IMG/VR virus record: IMGVR_UViG_3300025085_000023
Span: 1-58,367 of that record
Reading direction: 5' to 3' (one strand)
DNA length: 58,367 nucleotides
DNA from: a virus
Shown in pieces: positions 43,482 through 50,260 of the stretch; positions within the stretch are counted from its first letter, which is position 1, and every line of letters starts with the position of its first letter. The notes under the pieces are model-generated. The model saw only the letters and a list, made by a program, of their open reading frames with translations. It ran no database searches and was not told the origin of the DNA. Made by a program: the position numbers and the translations under genes.

Positions 43482-44116
43482 TAGTTCCACTCCATTGCTT
43501 CGGATACGATAGGAAATTGTTCAATAAAAATTTGCTTGCATTCGTTTGCAATATCCATGTGTTCTTTTTGTGTGCCGTTAGAAGATCTTAGATCTATATA
43601 ATGCATCCATGAACGCAGATTTCCCGTCATAAAAATACGAGTACCAACAGCAAGAGGAAGCACGAAACGAGCACATTCTTTAGCAACCCCTTGACGCAGA
43701 AGCTCATTATAGAGATCAATGCTCTCGGCAAAATGTCTTGCAATCGTCCCTTGTAATGCAAGTTTCTTTTCGGGGCTGATATCATCCACTGAGTTCTGTC
43801 TATTCTTATGATCTTGAGATCGAAGATCTGGGACAGGTATCTCTTCACTAAGGAGATTCGTATCTGCATAGCGTTGAGAAAATTCTTGGAATGTGAAACT
43901 TCTATGACGTAAGATTTGAGCTGCAATTCCACGGCTAGTATTTATTTCAAGAGTCATGTGTGCTTGCTCAAACACAGACCAGTGACCATGCTTGATACAA
44001 TACTTCAGTAGACCTGCATACTTTTCATTGTTTTGATTGCTTGGATTACTTACTCTAGCAATGTAAGCAATCATTTTCTCAGCATCAGGAGTGACAGATA
44101 CTAGTTTAACATTCAT
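43481..44116 (-). CDS. thyX: Flavin-dependent thymidylate synthase
   Basis: 211 aa from the ATG at 44116 (an ATG four codons earlier at 44128 is possible). VKLVSVTPDAEKMIAYIARV, EQAHMTLEINTSRGIAAQIL and RHRSFTFQEFSQRY, the ThyX motif, are clear. The enzyme makes dTMP from dUMP with FAD and NADPH and serves phage DNA synthesis. Cyanomyoviruses use ThyX rather than the ThyA of T4. Confidence 0.95.
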   Translation of the reverse strand: MNVKLVSVTPDAEKMIAYIARVSNPSNQNNEKYAGLLKYCIKHGHWSVFEQAHMTLEINTSRGIAAQILRHRSFTFQEFSQRYADTNLLSEEIPVPDLRSQDHKNRQNSVDDISPEKKLALQGTIARHFAESIDLYNELLRQGVAKECARFVLPLAVGTRIFMTGNLRSWMHYIDLRSSNGTQKEHMDIANECKQIFIEQFPIVSEAMEWN

Positions 44117-44120
44117 ATTA

Positions 44121-44351
44121 TTATTCATCAAATACTTTACACATAGGTGAACCAGGGTGGTCATCACAGAATTTATCTAGAACTTTATCTTGATGTCTGT
44201 TCTGTGGGTCAGCAATCTTACCTTCTGTCTTTGGATCCCACTCATCAGGTGAGTGTTCTTCATTAGCATGAAAGTCTACCTTGTATTCATTCCATTTATC
44301 ATTAGGATCATAGAGTGGATCGGATGGATCTTTCTGGCGTGGTGATGACAT
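44121..44351 (-). CDS. Hypothetical acidic protein upstream of thyX
   Basis: 76 aa, hydrophilic, rich in Asp/Pro/Lys with no domain seen; likely disordered (DPSDPLYDPNDKWNEYKV). One-base overlap (TAATG) with the 59-aa gene. Confidence 0.66.
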   Translation of the reverse strand: MSSPRQKDPSDPLYDPNDKWNEYKVDFHANEEHSPDEWDPKTEGKIADPQNRHQDKVLDKFCDDHPGSPMCKVFDE

Positions 44352-44530
44352 TATGCTTGCTCCTTGTTGAATAGTTTACGACACTTTTTAACTTCTTTGA
44401 GTTCATCCTTGATCATTTGATAAGCATCTTCAGGAGTGATACGTCTTGACATTTCCATGGCAATAGTGTATTCAACTCTTGTACCAAAGTGTTTAAGTGC
44501 TTCTTCAAATGAGTTTAGTTCCTCATACAT
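44351..44530 (-). CDS. Small helical protein (59 aa)
   Basis: A short frame that fills the gap between its neighbours with TAATG overlaps on both sides. It is a charged helical protein (FEEALKHFGTRVEYTIAMEM; EDAYQMIKDELKEVKKC). No family name known to me. Confidence 0.68.
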   Translation of the reverse strand: MYEELNSFEEALKHFGTRVEYTIAMEMSRRITPEDAYQMIKDELKEVKKCRKLFNKEQA

Positions 44531-44691
44531 TAGTCAGGGTCTCCATCATCGTCATATTGTTCACCGTATTTATATCTTCCTTCTACATCTTCATGTAGAT
44601 ATGAACTAGTATCAGAATAAACCTCAGTTTTTAATGACTCTATTAGTAACTCTAGATTATGAACAATTAATTTAAGTTTACTTTTTTCCAT
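44530..44691 (-). CDS. Small acidic protein (53 aa), first in the thyX unit
   Basis: 53 aa from the ATG at 44691; an in-frame ATG at 44706 gives 58 aa but would be close to the transcription start. Helical N-terminus (KSKLKLIVHNLELLIESLK), acidic C-terminus (EQYDDDGDPD). The stop overlaps the next start (TAATG). It follows the promoter at 44713-44741 directly. Confidence 0.62.
   Translation of the reverse strand: MEKSKLKLIVHNLELLIESLKTEVYSDTSSYLHEDVEGRYKYGEQYDDDGDPD
44567..44574 (-). promoter_or_regulatory. Late promoter-like motif inside coding sequence
   Basis: A perfect TATAAATA on the minus strand, inside the 53-aa gene and 37 nt before the ATG at 44530. It may add late expression of the thyX unit. 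Confidence 0.35.
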
Positions 44692-44712
44692 AGGAGTTTT
44701 TACCATGCACCT

Positions 44713-44741
44713 ATGTTACCATAAAAAAAGAAGGGTGTCAA
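44713..44741 (-). promoter_or_regulatory. Promoter of the thyX-phoH unit, -35 in terminator loop
   Basis: TTGACA (44736-44741), 17-nt spacer, TAACAT (44713-44718) on the minus strand. The -35 hexamer is the complete loop of the terminator hairpin at 44729-44748. Confidence 0.7.
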
Positions 44742-44748
44742 CCCTTCT
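44723..44748 (-). terminator. Intrinsic terminator with TTGACA loop
   Basis: AGAAGGG-TTGACA-CCCTTCT followed by a seven-T run (44729-44723) on the minus strand. It ends the transcript of the DUF4278-like gene (stop at 44766) 18 nt after the stop. Confidence 0.82.
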
Positions 44749-44765
44749 CAATTACTTGTAAGTTA

Positions 44766-44933
44766 TCACTTGCTGTAGGTCTTCCCACGATAGCAGAATG
44801 TGCCATGGGTTTCCTTTGATTCAACACAACGTGTAGTATACTCAACACCACGATATGAAGTGTGTGTAATCTGTGCGTCGTGCAAAGCAGATACTTTTTT
44901 GATCTGCTTTCTGATCATGTTTAGTGTGTTCAT
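44766..44933 (-). CDS. DUF4278-like small protein
   Basis: 55 aa from the ATG at 44933, which has AGGAGA 9 nt upstream; a longer in-frame ORF runs into the gene upstream and is not used. Two YRG motifs (TSYRGVEYTT and FCYRGKTYSK) fit the DUF4278 pattern common in cyanobacteria. Basic, two Cys. Function unknown. Confidence 0.65.
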   Translation of the reverse strand: MNTLNMIRKQIKKVSALHDAQITHTSYRGVEYTTRCVESKETHGTFCYRGKTYSK

Positions 44934-44973
44934 TGTCAGTCTCCTGAAGTTAGGGTTTTTAATCCCCGTTCCT

Positions 44974-45141
44974 TCAGTCGTGTGCGTCCCAATACCACTG
45001 GCATTCTGGTGCTGAGTCCTTAAGGGTCTCAATCAACTCTACCTTCAAGACAGAAGATAGATTCGCATTGTTCTCAATCTTCAGCATGATAGCATCAGTT
45101 TGAGTACATGAGAGTGTTGTATAGAATAATAGTTCTAGCAT
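44974..45141 (-). CDS. Small protein (55 aa) with GC-rich leader
   Basis: 55 aa starting LELLFYTTLSCTQTDAIMLK and ending PECQWYWDAHD. Two Cys and a Trp/Asp-rich end. The first 12 residues are hydrophobic but short for a membrane segment. It is the first gene after the promoter at 45205-45233, and has an unusual GC-rich leader. No family known to me by name. Confidence 0.65.
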   Translation of the reverse strand: MLELLFYTTLSCTQTDAIMLKIENNANLSSVLKVELIETLKDSAPECQWYWDAHD

Positions 45142-45200
45142 GGGATGAACGGCTCCGTTCCGCGACTTACTTGCGTCCTCCTTACGGGGGATGAACGTGT
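45142..45200 (-). promoter_or_regulatory. GC-rich 5' leader with repeat and hairpin
   Basis: About 60 nt between the -10 box and the ATG at 45141 are notably GC-rich for this genome. CGTTCATCCC occurs twice, flanking AAGGAGGACGC and the hairpin GAACG/CGTTC. The inner AGGAGG is not at ribosome-site distance from the ATG. Confidence 0.45.
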
Positions 45201-45204
45201 GGTA

Positions 45205-45233
45205 ATTATACCATATTATATAGAATATGTAAA
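45205..45233 (-). promoter_or_regulatory. Sigma-70-type promoter downstream of speD
   Basis: TTTACA (45228-45233), 17-nt spacer, TATAAT (45205-45210) on the minus strand. The -35 element overlaps the 3' arm of the speD terminator hairpin. Confidence 0.75.
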
Positions 45234-45254
45234 GTGTATTATTTGATACACTTT
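45231..45254 (-). terminator. Hairpin terminator of speD
   Basis: AAAGTGTAT pairs perfectly with ATACACTTT (9 bp, 6-nt loop) right after the speD stop. The T-tract after it is poor, so termination may be partial. Confidence 0.6.
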
Positions 45255-45255
45255 A

Positions 45256-45585
45256 TTATCTTTTAAGATGCTGCATGTCATGCTCCAGGGCAGACAATTG
45301 ATATCTAATCACATCACATGCCAAACGTGCATCACTAGGATTGCCACAGGTGTATACATCACATGCTGCAGTGCCTTCTTCTGGCCATGTGTGAATGCTA
45401 ATGTGACTCTCGGCAAGGAGAAGCACACAAGTCACTCCTTGTGGATAGAATTTATGTGACGCAACGTTCAACACAGACATCTTAGCACAATATGCTGCGT
45501 TGTCAAGAGTCTCTCTAATGAATGTTTCGTCATCTAATTTTTGTTCGTCACACCCAAATAAGTTTAATAAAAAATGATCGCCCAT
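45256..45585 (-). CDS. speD: S-adenosylmethionine decarboxylase proenzyme
   Basis: 109 aa from the ATG at 45585 (TGATG overlap with the upstream stop). LLAESHISIHTWPEEGTAAC is the class 1B SpeD motif; the Ser in AESHIS becomes the pyruvoyl group upon self-cleavage, and the His and Cys are catalytic. It decarboxylates AdoMet for spermidine synthesis. Cyanophage speD is known as an auxiliary gene; polyamines may aid DNA packing or photosystem stability. Confidence 0.94.
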   Translation of the reverse strand: MGDHFLLNLFGCDEQKLDDETFIRETLDNAAYCAKMSVLNVASHKFYPQGVTCVLLLAESHISIHTWPEEGTAACDVYTCGNPSDARLACDVIRYQLSALEHDMQHLKR

Positions 45586-45848
45586 CAAATCAACCAGAAC
45601 TTATTATTTCTTGCTAGATTACATTTTCTGATCTTAATATCAAAACCATTTTCTTGCAACCATTTTGCATCGGGAAATGCTTTCTGCAAGTTTGAATAAA
45701 AGAATACTTCGTCATATGTTTTTGCAGACACTACCATGCCATCAGAATTTATACGACGCATTACTTTTGGATTAGCAGAGTCGCCTTGTTTCCAATACTG
45801 AATACAAAAAGTATTTGTTGTGCTACTATGCTGACCCGTAATACTCAT
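45585..45848 (-). CDS. Hypothetical protein upstream of speD
   Basis: 87 aa, mixed alpha/beta look (NTFCIQYWKQGDSANPKVMR; VVSAKTYDEVFFYSNLQKAF), basic, two Cys. Coupled on both sides by ATGA/TGATG overlaps. No family recognised. Confidence 0.65.
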   Translation of the reverse strand: MSITGQHSSTTNTFCIQYWKQGDSANPKVMRRINSDGMVVSAKTYDEVFFYSNLQKAFPDAKWLQENGFDIKIRKCNLARNNKFWLI

Positions 45849-46096
45849 GACTTGCTAGGCGGATTCCAGTTTTTAGGATTGACACGACCCTCGGTGGGAG
45901 TCATGTTGATTAAATCACTATGGTATTTATCCCAATAGTCATCAAAAATATCTACTTGACCAGCACCAGAAGCAATATCAAACTTCGTAAGATCTGCTAC
46001 AACATATTCAATCAAGAAACTATTATAGGGAAGAGATCTATCTTGACCTAAGGTTGGGTCACAATCTTGATGAAGAATCTTACAACCTTTACCCAT
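45845..46096 (-). CDS. Hypothetical protein
   Basis: 83 aa from the ATG at 46096 (TGATG overlap). GKGCKILHQDCDPTLGQDRS, YNSFLIEYVVADLTKFDIAS and a Pro-rich end (NPKNWNPPSKS). The frame opens a little further upstream but into the preceding gene. Unknown function; repeated in T4-like cyanophages near rnh by my recollection, not verified. Confidence 0.62.
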   Translation of the reverse strand: MGKGCKILHQDCDPTLGQDRSLPYNSFLIEYVVADLTKFDIASGAGQVDIFDDYWDKYHSDLINMTPTEGRVNPKNWNPPSKS

Positions 46097-46530
46097 CAGG
46101 AACGACCTCCCCATTTAATTTGGGGGAACGCTTCTTCTACGCAAGCGCGAGTAATCTTATACTTCTTCTGTAGTTTCTTATCTTTGACGAGACATAGCAC
46201 TTGTGCTTCCTCTTCACACAAACCTTCTAGTAGTTGAATGAAAAGGTTTTCGCGTTGTGATTGTTTCAAAGAAGAGTTACCACCCTTAAAGAACAAATAC
46301 AAACGGCGAAACTCTTTTTCTAGAACACTATGATCAGTTCCTTTGGGTGCATCGTTAGGAACGTATGGAACATCACCTTCGGGAATCATAGAAATAATAC
46401 TCTCGTCATAGTTAGCTACTAAAATAGATCGCAAGGCAGGAGTATTATAGTCGCGAAGGATCTTGATTTTTTGTGGTTTGGTTTTCGCGTTGCTCACTTT
46501 TTGGAGCACTTCAGATACTAATAGTTTCAT
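46096..46530 (-). CDS. Conserved T4-like phage protein (DUF6433-like)
   Basis: 144 aa, helical. SEVLQKVSNAKTKPQKIKIL, NTPALRSILVANYDESIISM, IPEGDVPYVPNDAPKGTDHS and ENLFIQLLEGLCEEEAQVLC form a well-conserved pattern of T4-like phages (DUF6433). Function unknown. Its ATG overlaps the RNase H stop (ATGA), which points to expression with replication genes. Confidence 0.68.
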   Translation of the reverse strand: MKLLVSEVLQKVSNAKTKPQKIKILRDYNTPALRSILVANYDESIISMIPEGDVPYVPNDAPKGTDHSVLEKEFRRLYLFFKGGNSSLKQSQRENLFIQLLEGLCEEEAQVLCLVKDKKLQKKYKITRACVEEAFPQIKWGGRS

Positions 46531-47390
46531 TTTTTAAAGCTTGTTGTAGTGCGAAAGAAATAATCCTGCATCAAGTCATTCAATTGATGCTTCTGGAAAT
46601 ACTCCAGTGGTACTTGTTTCCCTGTAATATTTATGGAGTTAAATTCATCTAAAATTTGGGACTCAATTTCATCAGGAACATAATCAAAGTCAATCAACTT
46701 ACGATTGCGATGGAAGTTTGCTAACTGAGCATCGTTAATACAAAACTTTGTCGGGTCTTGCTCGATCCATATTGATAAGTTTTTCTGACTAATAGGTTTC
46801 TGTCTTATTCCATTAACAAAACAATCATCAGGTGATAGGAAGTTAGGAATTCCGTCTGACTTGTCTCCCTTAATGACATGCTCCTTTATAAAAGCATGGG
46901 GATTATCATAAGCAATAAACTTCTTAGTTACAGGATTGAACTGATGAACTCCAGGATATTTTTGTAGTTGAATGAAATCTTTGTCGCCAGATAGAATTAG
47001 TATAAGTTCTTTTGGACCTTTGTTTTTACACAGGGTAGAGATGACATCATCTGCCTCTGCGCCAAGAACTTCTACTACTTTGTACGGAAAATGTGTTTTG
47101 ATCTCGTCTCTAATTTTATTAAGTAGATCAAAAATTGCTGACCAATCATGACCAGATTTTGCTCGGTCTTTTTTTCTGTTTTGTTTGTAGTATGGGAAGT
47201 AAGTCTTTCTCCAATATTGTTTAGAGTCATAGGCGAGAACCATCTCGCCATACTTCCCACCATACTTTTGTTCATATGCTTTGAGAGAACTTAGTACCAT
47301 ATGTCGTACTAGTTTTTCATTCAGTTTGTCGCTTTTCAATTGTGCCATCAGATTACTAATCATAATCTGATTCATGTCAATGATGATCAT
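46527..47390 (-). CDS. rnh: T4-type RNase H (5'-3' exonuclease)
   Basis: 287 aa (T4 Rnh is 305). MIIIDMNQIMISN, MVLAYDSKQYWRKTYFPYYK, VEVLGAEADDVISTLC and LILSGDKDFIQLQKYPGV match the FEN1/T4 RNase H nuclease: metal-binding Asp residues lie in IDMN, YDSK, EADD and SGDKDF. VIKGDKSDGIPN is the H3TH-type DNA-binding motif. It removes RNA primers from lagging-strand fragments. Confidence 0.94.
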   Translation of the reverse strand: MIIIDMNQIMISNLMAQLKSDKLNEKLVRHMVLSSLKAYEQKYGGKYGEMVLAYDSKQYWRKTYFPYYKQNRKKDRAKSGHDWSAIFDLLNKIRDEIKTHFPYKVVEVLGAEADDVISTLCKNKGPKELILILSGDKDFIQLQKYPGVHQFNPVTKKFIAYDNPHAFIKEHVIKGDKSDGIPNFLSPDDCFVNGIRQKPISQKNLSIWIEQDPTKFCINDAQLANFHRNRKLIDFDYVPDEIESQILDEFNSINITGKQVPLEYFQKHQLNDLMQDYFFRTTTSFKK

Positions 47391-47598
47391 CCTCCTCCTC
47401 GTCTACAAAACGTACTGATAATAGTTCTTCGTTGATCCATACTCCATTTGCGTCATACATCTCTGGGTGTCCATCTTGTTCGTCCTTATTAGTTAATTGA
47501 AAGATTACATCATTAAGATGCCAACCAGCAATAATACCAACTACGAATGATAAAAATACGAACGCACCTGAGAAAAAAAGAATGACGGATGTCTGCAT
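47377..47598 (-). CDS. Small membrane protein upstream of rnh
   Basis: 73 aa with an N-terminal membrane helix (VILFFSGAFVFLSFVVGIIA) and an acidic cytoplasmic part ending in EEEDDHH. A strong AAGGAG ribosome site lies 7 nt before the ATG. It overlaps the rnh start by 14 nt. Function unknown. Confidence 0.72.
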   Translation of the reverse strand: MQTSVILFFSGAFVFLSFVVGIIAGWHLNDVIFQLTNKDEQDGHPEMYDANGVWINEELLSVRFVDEEEDDHH

Positions 47599-47601
47599 GA
47601 C

Positions 47602-47739
47602 TTACTCCTTAAGGATTTTATCCCAAGAAAATTCCAATTTGAAATGGAATGTTTTTCTCAGGAAAGTTATTGTTTGATTAAAAAATACACCACGTTTTTC
47701 TGGTGTTACTTTTTCTCTCCTGAGCATAAGCTCTGTGCC
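47602..47739 (-). promoter_or_regulatory. Structured leader between glutaredoxin and membrane protein genes
   Basis: Three inverted repeats in a row on the minus strand: an outer CTCAGGA/TCCTGAG; within it ACACCA/TGGTGT followed by ATTTTTT, a terminator shape; then ATTCCA/TGGAAT. A frame of 41 codons (ATG at 47727, stop at 47602) also spans it, so it may be a short gene instead. It follows a GATAAATA late motif. Confidence 0.4.
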
Positions 47740-47741
47740 TT

Positions 47742-47749
47742 TATTTATC
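47742..47749 (-). promoter_or_regulatory. Late promoter-like motif after glutaredoxin
   Basis: GATAAATA on the minus strand, 10 nt after the glutaredoxin stop, fits the xATAAATA late motif and would drive the membrane protein and rnh. Confidence 0.5.
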
Positions 47750-47758
47750 TGTGGTGAA

Positions 47759-48007
47759 TCATTTTCTAGATTTGACAAGGCCATTTACCACAAACATCTT
47801 AGCAGTTTCGACCAAACCACCAACCACTTCTTCATCAATAATAACAAAAGGAAACGTAGATGCCTCAGGATATTTTGATTTAAAGTTCTCTTTAAGTTCT
47901 GGTGTGTTTACCAGGAACTCTTCATACTCTAGGTCTGCACGTACAATTAACTCTTTAAGTTGAGTACAATACTTGCAACCAGGTGTGGTGTAAATTTTAA
48001 TATCCAT
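47759..48007 (-). CDS. Glutaredoxin with CxxC active site
   Basis: 82 aa, full-length glutaredoxin: KIYTTPGCKYCTQLKEL has the CxxC dithiol, TFPFVIIDEEVVGGLVE has the cis-Pro strand and the GG turn. It would reduce ribonucleotide reductase or other targets, like T4 NrdC. It differs from the second, monothiol copy at 20422-20658, so the phage holds two distinct redox proteins. Confidence 0.92.
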   Translation of the reverse strand: MDIKIYTTPGCKYCTQLKELIVRADLEYEEFLVNTPELKENFKSKYPEASTFPFVIIDEEVVGGLVETAKMFVVNGLVKSRK

Positions 48008-48018
48008 TTAAATTTTTG

Positions 48019-48549
48019 TTATTTACTACGAACGAAAGATATGTTACCAGCTACAACAATTCTGTTGCCTTCTCTTTCTGCAGGTTCTACACCATGAAGT
48101 GCCCATGAAGGGAAAGCAAACATTCTACCAGTCTCTTGTGGTGGATATGTTTTATCACCACTTGAGTTAACAAAGTAAAAACTTTCTAGTTGATCTGGTA
48201 ATGCCTTGATTACATGAACCCACGAAACAAAAGATCCTTGACCATGATGATCATGTACTGGATGAGAATTGGTGTGTTGGTTATTCATCTGTATCCAGAT
48301 GTCATATGGTTTCACTTCATATTTAATGTACCCATCGATGCCAACATCTTTCATCATCTCCACAGATTTATCTTCATAGAAAGAAAAAACTTCTTTAGAA
48401 AGTTCTTCACTTATTAAGTCAGGGGGATGATCCCAATCACTATATGTAGAATAGAACTTACTATCACTTTTTAAGTTACTCAAAATTTGTGATTCTAATC
48501 GGTTAACAAAAGACTCCTCATGTAAAATTTGCTGTGACCAAAGGATCAT
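48019..48549 (-). CDS. 2OG-Fe(II) oxygenase family protein
   Basis: 176 aa from the ATG at 48549; the frame opens upstream into the terminator, which cannot be coding. IWIQMNNQHTNSHPVHDHHG, QGSFVSWVHVIKAL, GRMFAFPSWALHGVEPA and EREGNRIVVAGNISF give the first His/Asp, the distal His and the Arg of this fold. Sequence differs clearly from the two oxygenases at 18411 and 19776. First gene after the promoter at 48575-48603. Confidence 0.85.
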   Translation of the reverse strand: MILWSQQILHEESFVNRLESQILSNLKSDSKFYSTYSDWDHPPDLISEELSKEVFSFYEDKSVEMMKDVGIDGYIKYEVKPYDIWIQMNNQHTNSHPVHDHHGQGSFVSWVHVIKALPDQLESFYFVNSSGDKTYPPQETGRMFAFPSWALHGVEPAEREGNRIVVAGNISFVRSK

Positions 48550-48574
48550 ATTGTTATGGTTGCTTTGTCTCCGT

Positions 48575-48603
48575 ATTATACAATAAAAAACCACCCCTGT
48601 CAA
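48575..48603 (-). promoter_or_regulatory. Consensus sigma-70 promoter, -35 in terminator loop
   Basis: TTGACA (48598-48603), 17-nt spacer, TATAAT (48575-48580) on the minus strand: a full consensus promoter. The -35 hexamer is exactly the loop of the terminator at 48590-48611. It drives the 2OG oxygenase, glutaredoxin and perhaps rnh. Confidence 0.85.
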
Positions 48604-48611
48604 GGAGTGGT
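48585..48611 (-). terminator. Intrinsic terminator with TTGACA loop
   Basis: ACCACTCC-TTGACA-GGGGTGGT (8 bp with one G-U) followed by a six-T run on the minus strand. It ends the transcript of the 73-aa gene stopping at 48670. Same design as the terminator at 44723-44748. Confidence 0.82.
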
Positions 48612-48669
48612 GGTCGGTCTAGGAGGTGGTCTGAATGGGCAGTCGCGACACCCAGCACCACAACATCCT

Positions 48670-48891
48670 CTAGTCATGCTCAGCGAAGTGCTTTCCGATA
48701 ACTTCAATACGTTCTTCTTCATGAGCAATGATATCTAATTGTTCTTGAATAGCACCAAGGACATCTGGATGCTCACCAATACCAACAGGGTTGTGTAAGT
48801 ATATTTCTATGTTTGCTTTTGCTTTGGCAATATTACCTAAAGCATCACCAACTAGAGCATCTAATACTTTTTCGCGAAGATTGCAAGACAT
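48670..48891 (-). CDS. Conserved small cyanophage protein
   Basis: 73 aa, helical, one Cys. LREKVLDALVGDALGNIAKA and a His/Glu-rich C-terminal helix (DIIAHEEERIEVIGKHFAEH). It follows the psbA/psbD block but has its own late-promoter-like AATAAATA 19 nt upstream. Function unknown. Confidence 0.7.
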   Translation of the reverse strand: MSCNLREKVLDALVGDALGNIAKAKANIEIYLHNPVGIGEHPDVLGAIQEQLDIIAHEEERIEVIGKHFAEHD

Positions 48892-48908
48892 AATAATTCA
48901 GATTTCTT

Positions 48909-49118
48909 TTATTTATTGTATAGGTCTTCCAATTTTTCTTTGGATAGATCTACATACATAACCTCTTCACCTGGTTCAGGTGCTTCAGGATGTTTTGGTT
49001 TTGCTGGAGGTTGTGGTTTCATATCAAGTGACATGATATTTGCCCACACCATTGCGAATGCTGCACCCCCAATGAGAGCGAAGCATACGCCATAAACAAA
49101 TACTAGATAATGATTCAC
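48909..49118 (-). CDS. Small membrane protein next to psbD
   Basis: 69 aa with an N-terminal membrane helix ([20 protein letters not shown]) and a Pro-rich soluble tail. The ATG overlaps the psbD stop (ATGA), so it is translated with D2. It may sit in the thylakoid or cytoplasmic membrane; a photosystem role is suggested only by position. Confidence 0.75.
   Translation of the reverse strand: MNHYLVFVYGVCFALIGGAAFAMVWANIMSLDMKPQPPAKPKHPEAPEPGEEVMYVDLSKEKLEDLYNK
48910..48917 (-). promoter_or_regulatory. Late promoter-like motif downstream of psbD block
   Basis: AATAAATA on the minus strand, overlapping the last codons of the 69-aa gene and 19 nt before the ATG at 48891. Fits the late motif; the AT-rich stop region makes chance possible. 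Confidence 0.4.
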
Positions 49119-50170
49119 AATGCGTTTCCACGAGGAAGAACTTCTTCAGGGAAGATGAAGTTCTCATGTGGTTGGTCAGCAGGTGCCATCCAAGCACGTA
49201 GTCCTTCATTCAATAGGATGTTCTTTGTGTAGAACGTCTCGAACTCAGGATCTTCTGCTGCTCTAATCTCCTGACTTACAAAATCATAAGCACGAAGATT
49301 AAGAGCAAGCCCAATGATGCCAATGCTTGAGACCCAGAGACCCATGACAGGAACAAACAGCATAAAGAAGTGCAACCAACGCTTATTGCTAAACGCAATG
49401 CCGAAGATTTGTGACCAAAAACGATTCGCTGTAACCATCGAATACGTCTCTTCTTCTTGAGTGGAATCGAACGCAGTGAATGTGTTGTTCTGTTCACCAT
49501 CTTCATACAATGTATTCTCTACTGTAACGCCATGGATTGCTGACAGCAATGCCCCACCCAGTATACCAGCAACTCCCATCATATGGAAGGGGTTGAGTGT
49601 CCAGTTGTGGAAACCCTGAAGGAACAACAGGAATCTAAAGATTGCTGCTACCCCGAAACTAGGTGCAAAGAACCATGAAGACTGACCCAGTGGATACAAA
49701 AGGAATACACTGACAAAGACAGCAATAGGACCAGAGAACGCAATAGCATTGTAAGGACGGATACCAATGAGACGTGCCAGTTCAAACTGACGGAGCATGA
49801 AACCAATTAGGGCGAAGGCACCGTGGAGAGCAACAAAGGACCAAAGCCCTCCAAGTTGGCACCAGCGTTGGAAGTCGCCTTGAGACTCAGGACCCCAAAG
49901 TAGAAGAAGAGAATGACCCATAGCATCAGCAGGCGTCGAGACAGCTGCTGTGAGAAAGTTAGCACCTTCAAGGTAGGAACTAGCAAGACCATGGGTGTAC
50001 CAACTCGTAACAAAAGTCGTGCCAGTAAGCCAGCCACCAATGGCCAAATAAGCAGTGGGAAGAAGTAGGAGTCCAGACCAGCCCACAAAGACAAAGCGAT
50101 CTCGTTTAACCCAGTCGTCCAGGACATCGAACCACCCCCTCGTTGGTGTTGTTAGTGTACTTGTTGTCAT
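49115..50170 (-). CDS. psbD: Photosystem II D2 protein
   Basis: 351 aa, full length (cyanobacterial D2 is 351-352). [24 protein letters not shown]-like loop region [40 protein letters not shown] with the chlorophyll/iron His, and [20 protein letters not shown] are typical. D2 pairs with D1 in the PSII reaction centre. The phage copy keeps photosynthesis running while host transcription stops. It lies downstream of psbA, separated by a terminator hairpin, so its expression may depend on read-through. Confidence 0.98.
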   Translation of the reverse strand: MTTSTLTTPTRGWFDVLDDWVKRDRFVFVGWSGLLLLPTAYLAIGGWLTGTTFVTSWYTHGLASSYLEGANFLTAAVSTPADAMGHSLLLLWGPESQGDFQRWCQLGGLWSFVALHGAFALIGFMLRQFELARLIGIRPYNAIAFSGPIAVFVSVFLLYPLGQSSWFFAPSFGVAAIFRFLLFLQGFHNWTLNPFHMMGVAGILGGALLSAIHGVTVENTLYEDGEQNNTFTAFDSTQEEETYSMVTANRFWSQIFGIAFSNKRWLHFFMLFVPVMGLWVSSIGIIGLALNLRAYDFVSQEIRAAEDPEFETFYTKNILLNEGLRAWMAPADQPHENFIFPEEVLPRGNAL

Positions 50171-50210
50171 TTTTTATTTACCTTAGACATAAAACTTTAC
50201 AATAATAAAG

Positions 50211-50237
50211 AAAAAAATAGGGGTCGTAATGACCCCT
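50211..50237 (-). terminator. Terminator between psbA and psbD
   Basis: AGGGGTC-ATTAC-GACCCCT (7 bp, 5-nt loop) followed by TA and seven T on the minus strand, 24 nt after the psbA stop. It would lower psbD transcription relative to psbA. Confidence 0.8.
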
Positions 50238-50260
50238 GAATTATACCACAGGTTGAGTGA

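Noticed and set aside
50175-50182. GGTAAATA just before psbD as a late promoter.
   Set aside because: It lies only about 5 nt from the ATG, leaving no room for a transcription start and leader.
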